Shown: in pieces, positions 1 through 8,598 of the stretch
Layout: each line of letters opens with the position of its first letter
Numbering within the stretch: the first letter of the stretch is position 1
Origin: CAIQPS01 sp963783835
GTDB taxonomy: Bacteria; Actinomycetota; Thermoleophilia; RBG-16-64-13
Direction of reading: 5' to 3'
NCBI GenBank assembly: GCA_963783835.1
Contig: CAWAOX010000013.1
Coordinates: forward strand, 310,001-374,000
Length of the DNA stretch: 64,000 bases
The notes under the pieces: model-generated
Told to the model about the DNA's origin: nothing
Seen by the model: the letters and a program-made list of their open reading frames with translations, nothing else
The model's database searches: none
Translations under genes and position numbers: made by a program

Positions 1-145
1 CATCCACCACGAGCGTGGCGACGAACGTCAGGATCAGGAGAACGATCGCCAGTGGCCACAGCAGAAAGAGGGGGAACCAGATCCTGAACTTGGTCCGCTC
101 CTGCTCCACGATGCGCAGGGCCACGGCGTACGGCGGCATCTTCAT
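1..145 (-). CDS. Membrane protein, N-terminal part only (runs off the window)
   Basis: Only the first 48 codons are present. The ATG at 145 overlaps the TGA of the upstream DUF2089 gene (ATGA), so the two are probably translated together. The short charged N-terminus (MKMPPYAVALRIVEQERTK) is followed by a single hydrophobic segment at about residues 22-46. No family can be assigned from this fragment. The coupling suggests a membrane partner or target of the DUF2089 regulator. Confidence 0.7.
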   Translation of the reverse strand, partial: MKMPPYAVALRIVEQERTKFRIWFPLFLLWPLAIVLLILTFVATLVVD

Positions 146-501
146 CGCTCCAGCCTTTCGGTCGCTTCCTGCACGGAGATCTGCCCGCGCTCGAGAAGGT
201 CGAACACCTCATCCTTCTCACTCACCTGTTCCACCTCGACCAGGTGAAGTTGCTGCACGATGCGGTTCAGCCTGTTCTTGACGGTGGGATAGCTGATGCC
301 GAAGGCCTTCTCCATGTACTTGATCGACCCGTGGCAGCGCACGAACTCGCTGACGAACACCTGGTCCTCGAAGCGAAGACCGGCAAGAGGAGGCAACTCG
401 AACTCCCCCCTTATGCCGATCTCCTGATCCTTGAGCCGCACTTCGGCCACCACGAAAGGTCTATCCCCTGTCAGATCGGTCAATTCCTGCCAATCACTCA
501 T
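142..501 (-). CDS. DUF2089 family protein, probable DNA-binding regulator
   Basis: A 119-residue protein. The central part, FVRCHGSIKYMEKAFGIS followed by YPTVKNRLN, is the helix-turn-helix-like core seen in DUF2089 proteins. The C-terminus (EVFDLLERGQISVQEATERL) resembles the short SHOCT-like helix pair found in many regulators of membrane genes. It is the first gene of a minus-strand operon and is fused by ATGA overlap to a membrane protein. A good sigma70-type promoter with an inverted repeat over its -35 box lies upstream (561-602), which fits autoregulation. Family assignment is by motif; its target is unknown. Confidence 0.8.
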   Translation of the reverse strand: MSDWQELTDLTGDRPFVVAEVRLKDQEIGIRGEFELPPLAGLRFEDQVFVSEFVRCHGSIKYMEKAFGISYPTVKNRLNRIVQQLHLVEVEQVSEKDEVFDLLERGQISVQEATERLER

Positions 502-560
502 GATCGCCCCCGCGTTGGTCGCGCGCCCGTGCTTGCCTTACGCCTATCTATTTGACCTCC

Positions 561-602
561 ATTATAGGCTTAGCATTAAGAAAATCAAGTCTGAGTTTGA
601 TT
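561..602 (-). promoter_or_regulatory. Promoter of the DUF2089 operon with an inverted repeat over the -35 box
   Basis: On the minus strand there is a perfect -10 box, TATAAT (566-561), and a -35 box, TTGATT (588-583), 16 bp apart. The stretch 583-602 reads AATCAA-N8-TTGATT, an inverted repeat with perfect 6-bp arms that covers the -35 box. It sits in the only AT-rich patch of this area. An operator for the DUF2089 protein is an inference. Confidence 0.65.
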
Positions 603-719
603 TTATTAATTCTTTGGCCGTAAGCGCTTCCAATCGGCTCTTACCGCAGCAAAGCGGACGGGGGGCGAAGGGAGCGGGGAACGGCAGAGCGCGGCAGGCA
701 GGCTGGAAGCCCTAGACGG

Positions 720-2213
720 CTATTTCGTGATCCTCCAGCAGTCGGAGGCGCCTCCCGTCGTGGTCGCCGTCGGGTGGGCGGCGATCCAGGCTGCCGGATC
801 GTTGAGGATGGTCTTCACCGCCGCCTTGACCTTCACGAGGTCGAGCACGTTGTACCGCTTCGAGTTGTAGCCGGTGATCCAGTCCGGCGGGGTGAAGCCC
901 ACAGAGATCATCTCGTTGGTCTTCACCTTGCTGCGCAGCTTGATGAGGTCGGGCAGTGCACTGAGGGGCAGGTTCGTAGTCACGCTCTTCTCGAGCGCCG
1001 AAGCGATCTTCGGGAATCTGAGCGTCAGCTTGGCCACGCTCTTCTGGTAGAGCATTGCCATGATGACGCAGCGCTGCCGCCCCATGCGTACGTAGTCGTC
1101 GCTGTCCGAGCGGTCGCGGGCGTACGCCAGGGCTTCGAGCCCGTCGAGGTGGTTGACGCCCACGTTGAAAGTATACGACTTCTTCGGTTGCCCCTCGCCC
1201 ATCGAATGGTAGGTGATGTGAAGCGCCTTCTTGAGATTGACGTCGATCCCGCCCAGTGCATCGACCATATCCACCAGGCCCATCATGTTCACGACCGCGT
1301 AGTAGTCGATGGGGATGCCCAGGATGAGACTGGCCGTCTCCCGTACGGCCTCCGCGCCGGGATCGCCGCCGGGCGCGATCTCTGGATGCTTCAGTGCCGC
1401 CGTATAGAGGCTGTTAAGCATCTCCGGATACTTCTTCATGCCCAGGGCGGCGGCGGTCTTCTTGCCGAGAGGAGTGTCGCCCGTGTTTCGCGGAAGGCCG
1501 AAGATGGCCACGTTGCCCGTCTTCATGTCGATGCTCGCCACGTTCATGGAGTCGGCCCGCGCGCCGGTGCGCCCGTAGCCGGCATCTGTGCCTATCAGCA
1601 GTATCGTCATCCGGCCGTCGCTCCCCCAGTCAAGAGGAAGGGTGGTGGTCGTGCTCTCACTGGTCTCCGTAGTCTCGGAGCCCGGGGAGCCCCCGGAGGT
1701 GTTGGTCTGACGATGGGTGGTCGTGGTCGAAGGCTTCGAGCCGTTGCCGTCGTCGAAGACCGTGGTGAGGAGATTGCGGGAAACGATGGTGTAGTAGCCG
1801 GCGACGGCGTGAGGAGCGATGGTGAACACGAGGATCACGACCAGCCCAAGCCCGGTCAACAGCATGCCCGCGCCCGAAGGACGGACGGGCTTCAGGGTAC
1901 CCACCTTCGCCGTCAGCCAGGCGTCGATGACCGCGAACATCCGCACGAGCATGATGATGATATTGACGAAGACAAGAGCCAGGAGCACCTTGGGCTGGAC
2001 TGCCCAGCCGATGATGGCGTCGACGCCCCGCGTGAGAATGATGACACCCACGAAGGACACGGCGAGGAATATGGCGAGCAGGACGAACCCACGGCGCCGG
2101 ACGCCGGCCACGAGCTGGCCAACGCCAGGGACTATGGCCGAATATAACGCCCTCAGGAGGCGGGCTGGATAGCTATCCCGGGGGCGGCTGGTGTAGACGG
2201 TGGGCCTCATCAT
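720..2213 (-). CDS. LytR-CpsA-Psr (LCP) family cell-wall glycopolymer ligase
   Basis: A 497-residue membrane protein. About 140 N-terminal residues hold three to four membrane segments (about 43-61, 77-97 and 115-137). A Thr/Ser-rich stalk (about 155-190) then leads to an extracellular LCP domain (about 198-440). Diagnostic motifs are LLIGTDAGYGRTGARADSM, the LPRNT strand and YARDRSDSDDYVRMGRQR, which supply the Asp and Arg residues that bind the polyprenyl pyrophosphate. LCP enzymes attach lipid-linked glycopolymers to peptidoglycan. The multi-pass N-terminus is longer than the usual single anchor. A promoter lies at 2301-2329 on the same strand. Confidence 0.93.
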   Translation of the reverse strand: MMRPTVYTSRPRDSYPARLLRALYSAIVPGVGQLVAGVRRRGFVLLAIFLAVSFVGVIILTRGVDAIIGWAVQPKVLLALVFVNIIIMLVRMFAVIDAWLTAKVGTLKPVRPSGAGMLLTGLGLVVILVFTIAPHAVAGYYTIVSRNLLTTVFDDGNGSKPSTTTTHRQTNTSGGSPGSETTETSESTTTTLPLDWGSDGRMTILLIGTDAGYGRTGARADSMNVASIDMKTGNVAIFGLPRNTGDTPLGKKTAAALGMKKYPEMLNSLYTAALKHPEIAPGGDPGAEAVRETASLILGIPIDYYAVVNMMGLVDMVDALGGIDVNLKKALHITYHSMGEGQPKKSYTFNVGVNHLDGLEALAYARDRSDSDDYVRMGRQRCVIMAMLYQKSVAKLTLRFPKIASALEKSVTTNLPLSALPDLIKLRSKVKTNEMISVGFTPPDWITGYNSKRYNVLDLVKVKAAVKTILNDPAAWIAAHPTATTTGGASDCWRITK

Positions 2214-2300
2214 CCGATCAATGGGACAGATTCTCGGGGCGAAGCGGTTCCCCTGCGAACCGTGTGTGTGGAATCTGATACCTGCATGAGTGTAGCGGTC

Positions 2301-2329
2301 ATTATTCCCTGCGCGGGGGAAACTGTCAA
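2301..2329 (-). promoter_or_regulatory. Promoter for the LCP gene
   Basis: On the minus strand, TTGACA (2329-2324) and AATAAT (2306-2301) are separated by exactly 17 bp. The predicted start of transcription is about 80 bp before the LCP start codon. Confidence 0.6.
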
Positions 2330-2463
2330 AGACACGGCCCGCCGGCGGGGCAATGGACTATCGTGCAGGAACCGGGCTTCGTTGCCGGCCCGTCCGACAA
2401 AGGCCGGAGCGGGACCGTGGAATCGGATCTCGCGATGAGGGGACCACATCAAGGAGGGCAGCC

Positions 2464-3864
2464 ATGAGGCGTTCACTTCCCGTCTCCATGCGAATACGGC
2501 CTGGGTCTCTGCTCCTTCCAACGCTGCTGCTGGCATCGCTGCTCCTGCTCGTGTCGTGCGCCGCCGGGCCCGGTGACGACAATGACACCACGACGACCGC
2601 CGACGACGCCAACACCACCAGCACGACGGGCAGCGCCTCGAACGACGACGTTCTCCTGGCCGCGTCCGACCTGTCCCGGGTCTCCGCCTCGGCTCCTCGG
2701 GCAGATATCCTCTCCGCGTCGGCGGCCATCAACGCCTTTGGCGCCGATCTGTACGCGGTCCTGACCAAGACCGCGGGCGATGGAAACCTCGTCTTCTCGC
2801 CCGCCAGTATCGAGACGGCGCTGGCCATGACGTACGCCGGAGCCGCGGGCTCGACGGCCGGCGAGATGGCGAAGACTCTCCACTTCGGGCTCCAGGGGGA
2901 TGCCCTGCACCAGGCCTTCAACTCGCTCGACTCCCTTCTCGAATCGCGGAGTTGGCAAGGCAAGGACCCCGAGGGCAAAGACGAGGGCGTGCTCGTCAAG
3001 ACCGCCAACAGCCTGTGGGCACAGAAGGACCTAGCGTTCGAGAAGCTCTTCCTCGACACCCTCGCCGCCAACTATGGGGCCGGGGTCCGCCTGGTCGACT
3101 ACAAGACAGCCGCTGAAGACGCCCGTACGACGATCAACGAGTGGGTGGCCGGGCAAACAGAGGACAAGATCAAGGACCTGATACCTCAAGGGGCGCTCGA
3201 CGAACTCACCCGGTTGGTATTGGTCAACGCGGTCTATCTCGACGCCACGTGGGCTTCTCAGTTCGACAAAGCCGCTACCGCGGACGGGCAGTTCACCACG
3301 CTTGCCGGCTCGACCGTCACCACGCCGATGATGAGCCAATCGGCCGGTTTCGCCTACGGGATGGGCGAGGGCTGGGAGGCCGTCGAGTTGCCGTACGCCC
3401 GGGACGAGCTGTCCATGCTGCTGATCGTGCCGCAGCAGGGACGCTTCGCGGAGGTCGAGGGGCGGCTGACGAGCGGGCTTATCGATGAGGCCGTCGGCGG
3501 GTTGTCGAGAGACGCCGAGGTGGAACTGACCATGCCGAAGTTCAAGTTCCGCACCCAGGCAGGTCTCTCCGACGCCCTGAAAGCTCTGGGGATGGAAGAG
3601 GCGTTCAACGCTGCAGCCGCGGACTTCTCCGGGATGACCAAGCAGGAAGCTCTGTATGTAAGTGACGTCATCCACGAAGCCTACATAGCGGTCGACGAGG
3701 AGGGTACGGAGGCGGCCGCGGCTACAGCCGTCATTATGCGGGCCACGGCGGCACCGATGACCATTGTGCAGATGAAGGTCGACCGGCCCTTCCTGTTCGC
3801 CCTACGCGATCGCGACACCGGCGCCATCCTGTTCCTCGGCAGAGTGACCGACCCGACGGCATAG
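2464..3864 (+). CDS. Serpin family serine protease inhibitor, predicted lipoprotein
   Basis: A 466-residue protein. The start at 2464 is chosen because AAGGAGGG lies just upstream and it gives a lipoprotein signal ending in LLVSC (Cys32). A Thr-rich linker (about 40-58) leads to a full serpin domain (about 85-466). The hinge EEGTEAAAATA, which must insert into the beta-sheet after cleavage, and the C-terminal signature VDRPFLFALRDRDTGAILF are intact, so an inhibitory rather than a decayed serpin is likely. By hinge counting P1 falls near Thr-Ala, but this position is uncertain. It would sit on the outer face of the membrane and trap extracellular proteases. Confidence 0.93.
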   Translation: MRRSLPVSMRIRPGSLLLPTLLLASLLLLVSCAAGPGDDNDTTTTADDANTTSTTGSASNDDVLLAASDLSRVSASAPRADILSASAAINAFGADLYAVLTKTAGDGNLVFSPASIETALAMTYAGAAGSTAGEMAKTLHFGLQGDALHQAFNSLDSLLESRSWQGKDPEGKDEGVLVKTANSLWAQKDLAFEKLFLDTLAANYGAGVRLVDYKTAAEDARTTINEWVAGQTEDKIKDLIPQGALDELTRLVLVNAVYLDATWASQFDKAATADGQFTTLAGSTVTTPMMSQSAGFAYGMGEGWEAVELPYARDELSMLLIVPQQGRFAEVEGRLTSGLIDEAVGGLSRDAEVELTMPKFKFRTQAGLSDALKALGMEEAFNAAAADFSGMTKQEALYVSDVIHEAYIAVDEEGTEAAAATAVIMRATAAPMTIVQMKVDRPFLFALRDRDTGAILFLGRVTDPTA

Positions 3865-4052
3865 GGCGGACGCTAAGCCATAGCCGCCTCGCGGGGCCCC
3901 GGCCGCATTGCGAACCAGGCGTGAGGTGAACCGGCCGCCGCGGCCGCTCGCTCCGCCGCGCACTTCGGGGCTGACAACCCCGGGGATTGTGTGCCATCCT
4001 GATGGATAGCGTATTTCGCTCTTCGGCTTGCTGTGAAAGGAGACCCAGGACC

Positions 4053-4625
4053 ATGAAGATGAAAGGTTCCCAGACCGAGCAGAACCTGCTCAAGGCGTTC
4101 GCGGGCGAGAGCCAGGCGCGCAACCGGTACACCTTCTTCGCGAGCAAAGCGAAAAAGGAGGGCTTCGAACAGATATCCGCCATCTTCGCGGAGACGGCGG
4201 ACAACGAGAAAGAGCACGCACAGATATTCTTCGACTACCTGGAAGGCGGACCGGCGGAGATCACCGCCACCTACCCGGCCGGTAAGACCTCCAAGACGGC
4301 GGACAACCTGCTCGCTGCCGCCGATGGCGAGAAAGAGGAGTGGGGAACGCTCTACCCCGCTTTCGCTGATGTCGCCGAGGCCGAGGGCTTCAAGAATGTC
4401 GCCACCTCCTTCAGGGAGATAGCCGAGGTCGAGGAGCAGCACGAACTCCGCTACCGCAAACTGCTGGCCAACGTGGAGAACGGCCGGGTCTTCAAGCGGG
4501 ACACCGTGGTCAAGTGGCACTGCCGGAACTGCGGCTACATCCACGAAGGCACCGAGGCTCCCGACGAGTGCCCGGCGTGCAAGCACGCACAGGCCTACTA
4601 CGAGATCTGGGCGGAGACCTACTGA
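4053..4625 (+). CDS. rbr: Rubrerythrin
   Basis: A 190-residue protein of normal length for two-domain rubrerythrins. The N-terminal ferritin-like di-iron domain (about 1-140) shows GESQARNRYTFFA, EKEHAQIFF and EVEEQHE, which supply the Glu/His ligands. The C-terminal rubredoxin-like knuckles CRNCGY and CPACKH (about 155-182) bind one iron. It reduces hydrogen peroxide in the cytoplasm, usually in anaerobes or microaerophiles. The ATG at 4053 follows GAAAGGAG. Its stop overlaps the start of the CDGSH gene (TGATG), so the two are translationally coupled. Confidence 0.96.
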   Translation: MKMKGSQTEQNLLKAFAGESQARNRYTFFASKAKKEGFEQISAIFAETADNEKEHAQIFFDYLEGGPAEITATYPAGKTSKTADNLLAAADGEKEEWGTLYPAFADVAEAEGFKNVATSFREIAEVEEQHELRYRKLLANVENGRVFKRDTVVKWHCRNCGYIHEGTEAPDECPACKHAQAYYEIWAETY

Positions 4626-4867
4626 TGAGATTCAAGAACGCAGCCGGGCAGAACATGCCCGCGATGCACAGGCTTCCCGCGGGCACTCACCACTGGTGCC
4701 AGTGCGGCGAGACCAAGAACGTCCCGTTCTGCGACGGCTCCCACGAGGGCACCGGTATCGAGCCCCTCGCGTTCGAGACCAACGGCATGGGGACGACATC
4801 GCTCTGCAACTGCGGGCTGACCGAGAACGCTCCGCACTGCGATGGGAAACACCAGAACTACTCTTGA
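4625..4867 (+). CDS. Tandem CDGSH iron-sulfur protein
   Basis: An 80-residue protein starting inside the rubrerythrin stop codon. It has two CDGSH-type motifs, WCQCGETKNVPFCDGSH and LCNCGLTENAPHCDGKH, each with the three Cys and one His that hold a 2Fe-2S cluster. It has no membrane anchor, so it is a soluble bacterial member of the mitoNEET superfamily. Coupling to rubrerythrin suggests a role in peroxide reduction, electron supply or iron handling; this is an inference. Confidence 0.93.
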   Translation: MRFKNAAGQNMPAMHRLPAGTHHWCQCGETKNVPFCDGSHEGTGIEPLAFETNGMGTTSLCNCGLTENAPHCDGKHQNYS

Positions 4868-4885
4868 GCGGGTGACGGCCGCGCA

Positions 4886-6133
4886 GTGAGCGTCTACGAG
4901 GACATCAAGCTCGAAGGGCACATCATCGATTCGCTCCTGCTGCCGCGGGTGCTCGATGACATCCTCGAACGTGGTGGAGAGTACCGGATACTCCGGTTCA
5001 AGATGGGCCGGGAGAGAGACGATCAGTCGCTGGCCCTCCTCCGGGTGACCGCGGCCGACGAGGTCCAGCTCGACAAGATCCTTCGCGACCTGCAGCAACA
5101 CGGCGTGGAGTTGGTCGAGCAGCACGATGCCCGGCTCGAAGCGGCCCCGGCAGACGGGGTCTTCCCGGAGGATTTCTACTCCACCACCAACCTCGAGACG
5201 TTCGTCCGTTTGGAAGGCCGGTGGATACCGGTCGATTGGCCCGAGATGGACTGCGGCATCCTGGTTGACCCGGTGGCCGGCGCCGCGCGCACGATACCCC
5301 TGATCCAGGTCCGGGCGGGCGACCTTCTGATCGTAGGTAGCCGGGGCATCCGCGTGGTGCCGCTCGGCCACGACCAGGCGTTGCGGGCCTTCGAGTTCAT
5401 GGGGTCGGCGGTCTCCTCAGAGAAGCCCAAGCGGCTGGTGGTAGCGCGAGTCGCCCGGCTCATGCGGGAGAACCGCGGCGCGGGCAAGAAGATCGTCGCC
5501 GTCCTGGGACCCGCGATCGTTCATACCGGAGCCGCTCCTGCGTTCGCCCGGCTGGTCGCCGGCGGGTGGATCGACGTCGTCTTCGGCGGCAACGCCATCG
5601 CGGTGCATGACATCGAGTCCGCCTTCTTTGACACTTCGCTGGGCATCAATCTCACCGTCGGAGAGTCGGTCGAGGGAGGCCACGAGCATCACCTGCGCGC
5701 CATCAACCGCATACGCGGGGCCGGCGGGATCCGCCAGGCGGTGGACCAGGGCGTGCTGACCAAAGGGCTGTTCTACGAGATCGTGCAGCGGGACATCCCC
5801 TACGTCCTGGCCGGGTCGATCCGAGACGACGGACCCCTCCCCGACGTCATCACCGACTCCGTCGAGGCTCAGCAGCGGATGCGGGAGCACGTGCGCGGTG
5901 CCGGGCTTTGCCTCATGCTTTGCAGCATGCTGCACTCGATAGCCACGGGCAACCTCCTGGCGGCCTCGGTGCATACCGTGTGCGTGGATATCAACCCCGC
6001 GGCCGTGACCAAGCTGGCCGATCGCGGCAGTTTCCAGACGATCGGCATAGTGACCGACGTGGGTCTTTTCCTGGACGAGTTGGTGTCCGAACTGGAGGGC
6101 CGGCATGAAAGAGGCAAACAAGACGACGGGTAG
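4886..6133 (+). CDS. TIGR00300 / LOR-SDH domain protein (ornithine cyclodeaminase-like)
   Basis: A 415-residue protein starting with GTG, 18 bp after the CDGSH gene. The N-terminal part (about 1-110) matches the LOR/SDH conserved domain (LEGHIIDSLLLPRVLDDI). The remainder resembles the TIGR00300 family, for which ornithine cyclodeaminase and related arginine-catabolic activities have been reported in archaea and cyanobacteria. VAVLGPAIVHTGAAPAFARL and the GGNAIAVHDIE stretch form the Rossmann-like nucleotide-binding half. Close spacing suggests co-transcription with the rubrerythrin pair. Substrate is not provable from the sequence. Confidence 0.8.
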   Translation: MSVYEDIKLEGHIIDSLLLPRVLDDILERGGEYRILRFKMGRERDDQSLALLRVTAADEVQLDKILRDLQQHGVELVEQHDARLEAAPADGVFPEDFYSTTNLETFVRLEGRWIPVDWPEMDCGILVDPVAGAARTIPLIQVRAGDLLIVGSRGIRVVPLGHDQALRAFEFMGSAVSSEKPKRLVVARVARLMRENRGAGKKIVAVLGPAIVHTGAAPAFARLVAGGWIDVVFGGNAIAVHDIESAFFDTSLGINLTVGESVEGGHEHHLRAINRIRGAGGIRQAVDQGVLTKGLFYEIVQRDIPYVLAGSIRDDGPLPDVITDSVEAQQRMREHVRGAGLCLMLCSMLHSIATGNLLAASVHTVCVDINPAAVTKLADRGSFQTIGIVTDVGLFLDELVSELEGRHERGKQDDG

Positions 6134-6263
6134 CGCGGCGCCGCAGGCGCCGCGCCCCGAAACGCAAGGCCGATCAAGAGGCGTCTACTGGATCTTGGGC
6201 GGCCTCGTGATCACCGGCATATTCGCAGGGTACAACTGGCTGCGATCGTTACCGCGAGACTGA
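6105..6263 (+). CDS. Small single-pass membrane protein, 52 aa
   Basis: Starts at ATG 6105 behind a strong GGAGGG site and overlaps the end of the LOR/SDH gene by 29 bp in another frame. A polar, Pro/Ala-rich N-terminus (about 1-25) is followed by one hydrophobic helix, VYWILGGLVITGIFAGYNW, and a short basic tail (LRSLPRD). The site, overlap and helix make it a credible gene. No family is recognised. Confidence 0.65.
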   Translation: MKEANKTTGSAAPQAPRPETQGRSRGVYWILGGLVITGIFAGYNWLRSLPRD

Positions 6264-6274
6264 GAGGTTCGAGG

Positions 6275-6727
6275 ATGACCCGGAACCGCGGAGCCACGGA
6301 CTCCCGTTCCGTGCGCCTGCCGGCACCGCTCGTCGTCGGCCTTCTCCTCGTCGCCGTCGCTCTCCTGACCGCCGTCACGGTCTTCGCCGGCGGTTGCGGC
6401 GGCAGCCCCGAACCGCCGAAGACCTCCATGAAAGGCTGGGAGCTCTACAGCTGGCAGGAGGGCGGGCAGTGGTATTTCTCCCTGCTGGAGGGCACTAATC
6501 GCGCCAAGACCATCGCCGAGATCCACGCGGCCGATACCCGGCTCGACGGCATAGACGGCCTCGAGCCGGCACTCCAGGGCATCGCGGCCGATGAGCTGGT
6601 GACGTGGTGGTCGCCGACGTGGGCCGAAGGTACCGTCAGCCCGCCGCCCGCGGATATGGTGGACCAGGTGCGGCGCATCTGCGAGAAGCAGGGGCTGGAG
6701 TTACAGGTGGTCACCCAGGGGCCGTAG
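6275..6727 (+). CDS. Hypothetical exported protein, possible lipoprotein
   Basis: A 150-residue protein starting 12 bp after the small membrane gene. A hydrophobic signal segment (about 18-40) ends in FAGGCGG, a weak lipobox. The mature part is small and Trp-rich (WELYSWQEGGQWYFSLLEGTN) and ends in a helix, DMVDQVRRICEKQGLELQVV. I do not recognise a family. Spacing makes it the last gene of the rubrerythrin-LOR/SDH run. Confidence 0.7.
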   Translation: MTRNRGATDSRSVRLPAPLVVGLLLVAVALLTAVTVFAGGCGGSPEPPKTSMKGWELYSWQEGGQWYFSLLEGTNRAKTIAEIHAADTRLDGIDGLEPALQGIAADELVTWWSPTWAEGTVSPPPADMVDQVRRICEKQGLELQVVTQGP

Positions 6728-6841
6728 CGGGACCTGGGCCGCGGACCCAGCGCGCGGCAGGCGGGCCGGGCGCTCAGCCGGCGGCGTGCCGCGGGGCGAG
6801 GCCGCGCGACTCGCCGAGCCGCATGCGGCGATCGGCCTGCG

Positions 6842-7624
6842 CTATCCCTCCTTGCGCACCTTCCAGATCTGCTCGCCCGGCCAGCGCCGGTACCATTCCC
6901 GGTCGGACTCGTCCCGGTAGCTGCTGGTGGCGTCGGGCGTGGGTCGCAGTTCGATGAGGTCGTCGATGACGAAGCCGTGCGCCCGGAAGAGCCGTATCCA
7001 GGCCCCGTACGGGAGCATGAACTCCACGTAGCCCTCGCATGGTAGAGACCACATCCCAAAGTAGTCGATCAACAACTGGTCGCCCGGGTGATCGCCCTCG
7101 TCCGGGTAGCACATCTCAATGAGGGGAGTGGCCCCGCAGAAGGCCAGAAGCCCGCCGGGCCGCAGCAACCGGGCGGCCTCGGGGACAGTGGCGTACGGAT
7201 CGCCGAAGGTCATCGCCCCGTAGTCGCAAAAGACGACGTCGAAGCTCTCATCGGGCAGAGGGACAGTCTCGGCGCTGGCGTGAAGCAAGGGGAAGTCGAC
7301 CCCGGCGGCATCCATCAGCCGGCGCGCATGTTCCAGCTGCTTCTCGGAAAGGTCTACTCCCACCGGTCTCGCGCCAGCCTTGGCCAGCGCGATCGACCAC
7401 TGCGCCGCACCGCATCCGAACTCGAGGATATCGAGGCCCTTGACCTCCCCGAGAACCTGGAGTTGGCGCTCCGGCACCTGCCATACACCCCAACCGGGAC
7501 CGCCCGGCGTGGCCAGTTGCCCCCCATGATCGGCCTGGTAGGTATCGGCGTCGGTGTTCCAGCTTTCCCGATTGGCCGCCGCGTGTTCGGGGAGCTTCTC
7601 TGGGTCCAGTCGTGGATCAGGCAC
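6842..7624 (-). CDS. SAM-dependent methyltransferase, class I
   Basis: A 260-residue protein. Motif I is EFGCGAAQWSIALAKAG (about 70-86), the acidic residue after strand 2 is in VGVDLSEKQLEHAR, and FDVVFCDYGAM is motif II/III. The N-terminus NRESWNTDADTYQADHG is typical of small-molecule methyltransferases of the UbiE/Methyltransf_11 group. It overlaps the upstream pirin gene by 8 bp and is probably translated with it. Substrate unknown. Confidence 0.9.
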   Translation of the reverse strand: MPDPRLDPEKLPEHAAANRESWNTDADTYQADHGGQLATPGGPGWGVWQVPERQLQVLGEVKGLDILEFGCGAAQWSIALAKAGARPVGVDLSEKQLEHARRLMDAAGVDFPLLHASAETVPLPDESFDVVFCDYGAMTFGDPYATVPEAARLLRPGGLLAFCGATPLIEMCYPDEGDHPGDQLLIDYFGMWSLPCEGYVEFMLPYGAWIRLFRAHGFVIDDLIELRPTPDATSSYRDESDREWYRRWPGEQIWKVRKEG

Positions 7625-8486
7625 GTTTACCTCCGGTCTTGACGAATGTTCCTTTGTCGAGTTCGCGCCAGGCGATGTCCAACTCCTCCCGGGTGTTCAT
7701 GACGATCGGCCCCCGCCAGGCTATCGGCTCGCGAAGAGGACGGCCACCGGCGAGCAGGAAACGGACACCACTGGTTCCCCCCTGGGCGGAGATCGACTCT
7801 CCGTCGGCGAACAGGACGAGCGTCCCCCGCCCGGCAGCCACGGAGTCTTGGGCACCGCCGAAACGCGCGTCTCCCTCGAACAGATAGGCGAAGTAGGTGT
7901 GGCCTTGCGGGGTGGGGTGCGACCAGGTGACGTCCGGGCCGAGAGTCACGTCGAGGAGTTCGGGGGCGATAGCGATGCCGTGCACCGGACCGACCGTATC
8001 TCCCGCCGTGCCGCAGACCACCCTGACCCGGGCTCCGTCCACCTCCACGACCGGTATCTGGCTCGCCTCGAAGCCCTGGTAGCGGGGGTCGGTCATCTTC
8101 TGCGCCGCGGGCAGGTTCGCCCAGAGCTGGAACCCGCCCATCCGGCCCTTCTCGTCGCCCCGAGGCATCTCCTGGTGGATTATGCCGCTACCGGCCGTCA
8201 TCCATTGCACGTCGCCGCCCCGGATGGCGCCGGCATTCCCAAGGGAGTCGGCGTGATCGACCTCGCCCTCGAGCATGTAGGTGATGGTCTCGATGCCGCG
8301 GTGGGGATGCCAGGGGAATCCCGCGCGGTAAAGGGCGGGGTCGTCGCCACGGAAGTCGTCGAGCATCAGAAAGGGGTCGAAAAGCGTCTCCTGGCCGGAA
8401 CCGAAGGCCCGGCGGAGATGCACCCCTGCGCCTTCTAACGTCGGCCTGCCGGCCTGCACACGCTGGATCTCTCGTACCGCGTTCAT
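7617..8486 (-). CDS. Pirin family protein
   Basis: A 289-residue bicupin. FPWHPHRGIETITYMLEG and SGIIHQEMP supply the three His and one Glu that hold the metal in the N-terminal cupin. The C-terminal cupin (about 170-280) has no such set, as usual. Bacterial pirins act as quercetinases or redox-sensitive regulators; which one applies here is not visible. It is first in a two-gene unit with the methyltransferase. Confidence 0.93.
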   Translation of the reverse strand: MNAVREIQRVQAGRPTLEGAGVHLRRAFGSGQETLFDPFLMLDDFRGDDPALYRAGFPWHPHRGIETITYMLEGEVDHADSLGNAGAIRGGDVQWMTAGSGIIHQEMPRGDEKGRMGGFQLWANLPAAQKMTDPRYQGFEASQIPVVEVDGARVRVVCGTAGDTVGPVHGIAIAPELLDVTLGPDVTWSHPTPQGHTYFAYLFEGDARFGGAQDSVAAGRGTLVLFADGESISAQGGTSGVRFLLAGGRPLREPIAWRGPIVMNTREELDIAWRELDKGTFVKTGGKRA

Positions 8487-8598
8487 GGAACAGCCGTACC
8501 TCCTCCCCAGTCAGCGCCAAACTCGACGCCTTACTCGGCGCCAATACTACCCCGGGCCGCGATTCCTCGCCGCGATCGGCATGGAAGAAGGGTCGAAC

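Noticed and set aside
774..2147. A 457-codon open frame antisense to the LCP gene
   Set aside because: Composition is typical of a shadow frame and the minus-strand LCP domain is unmistakable.
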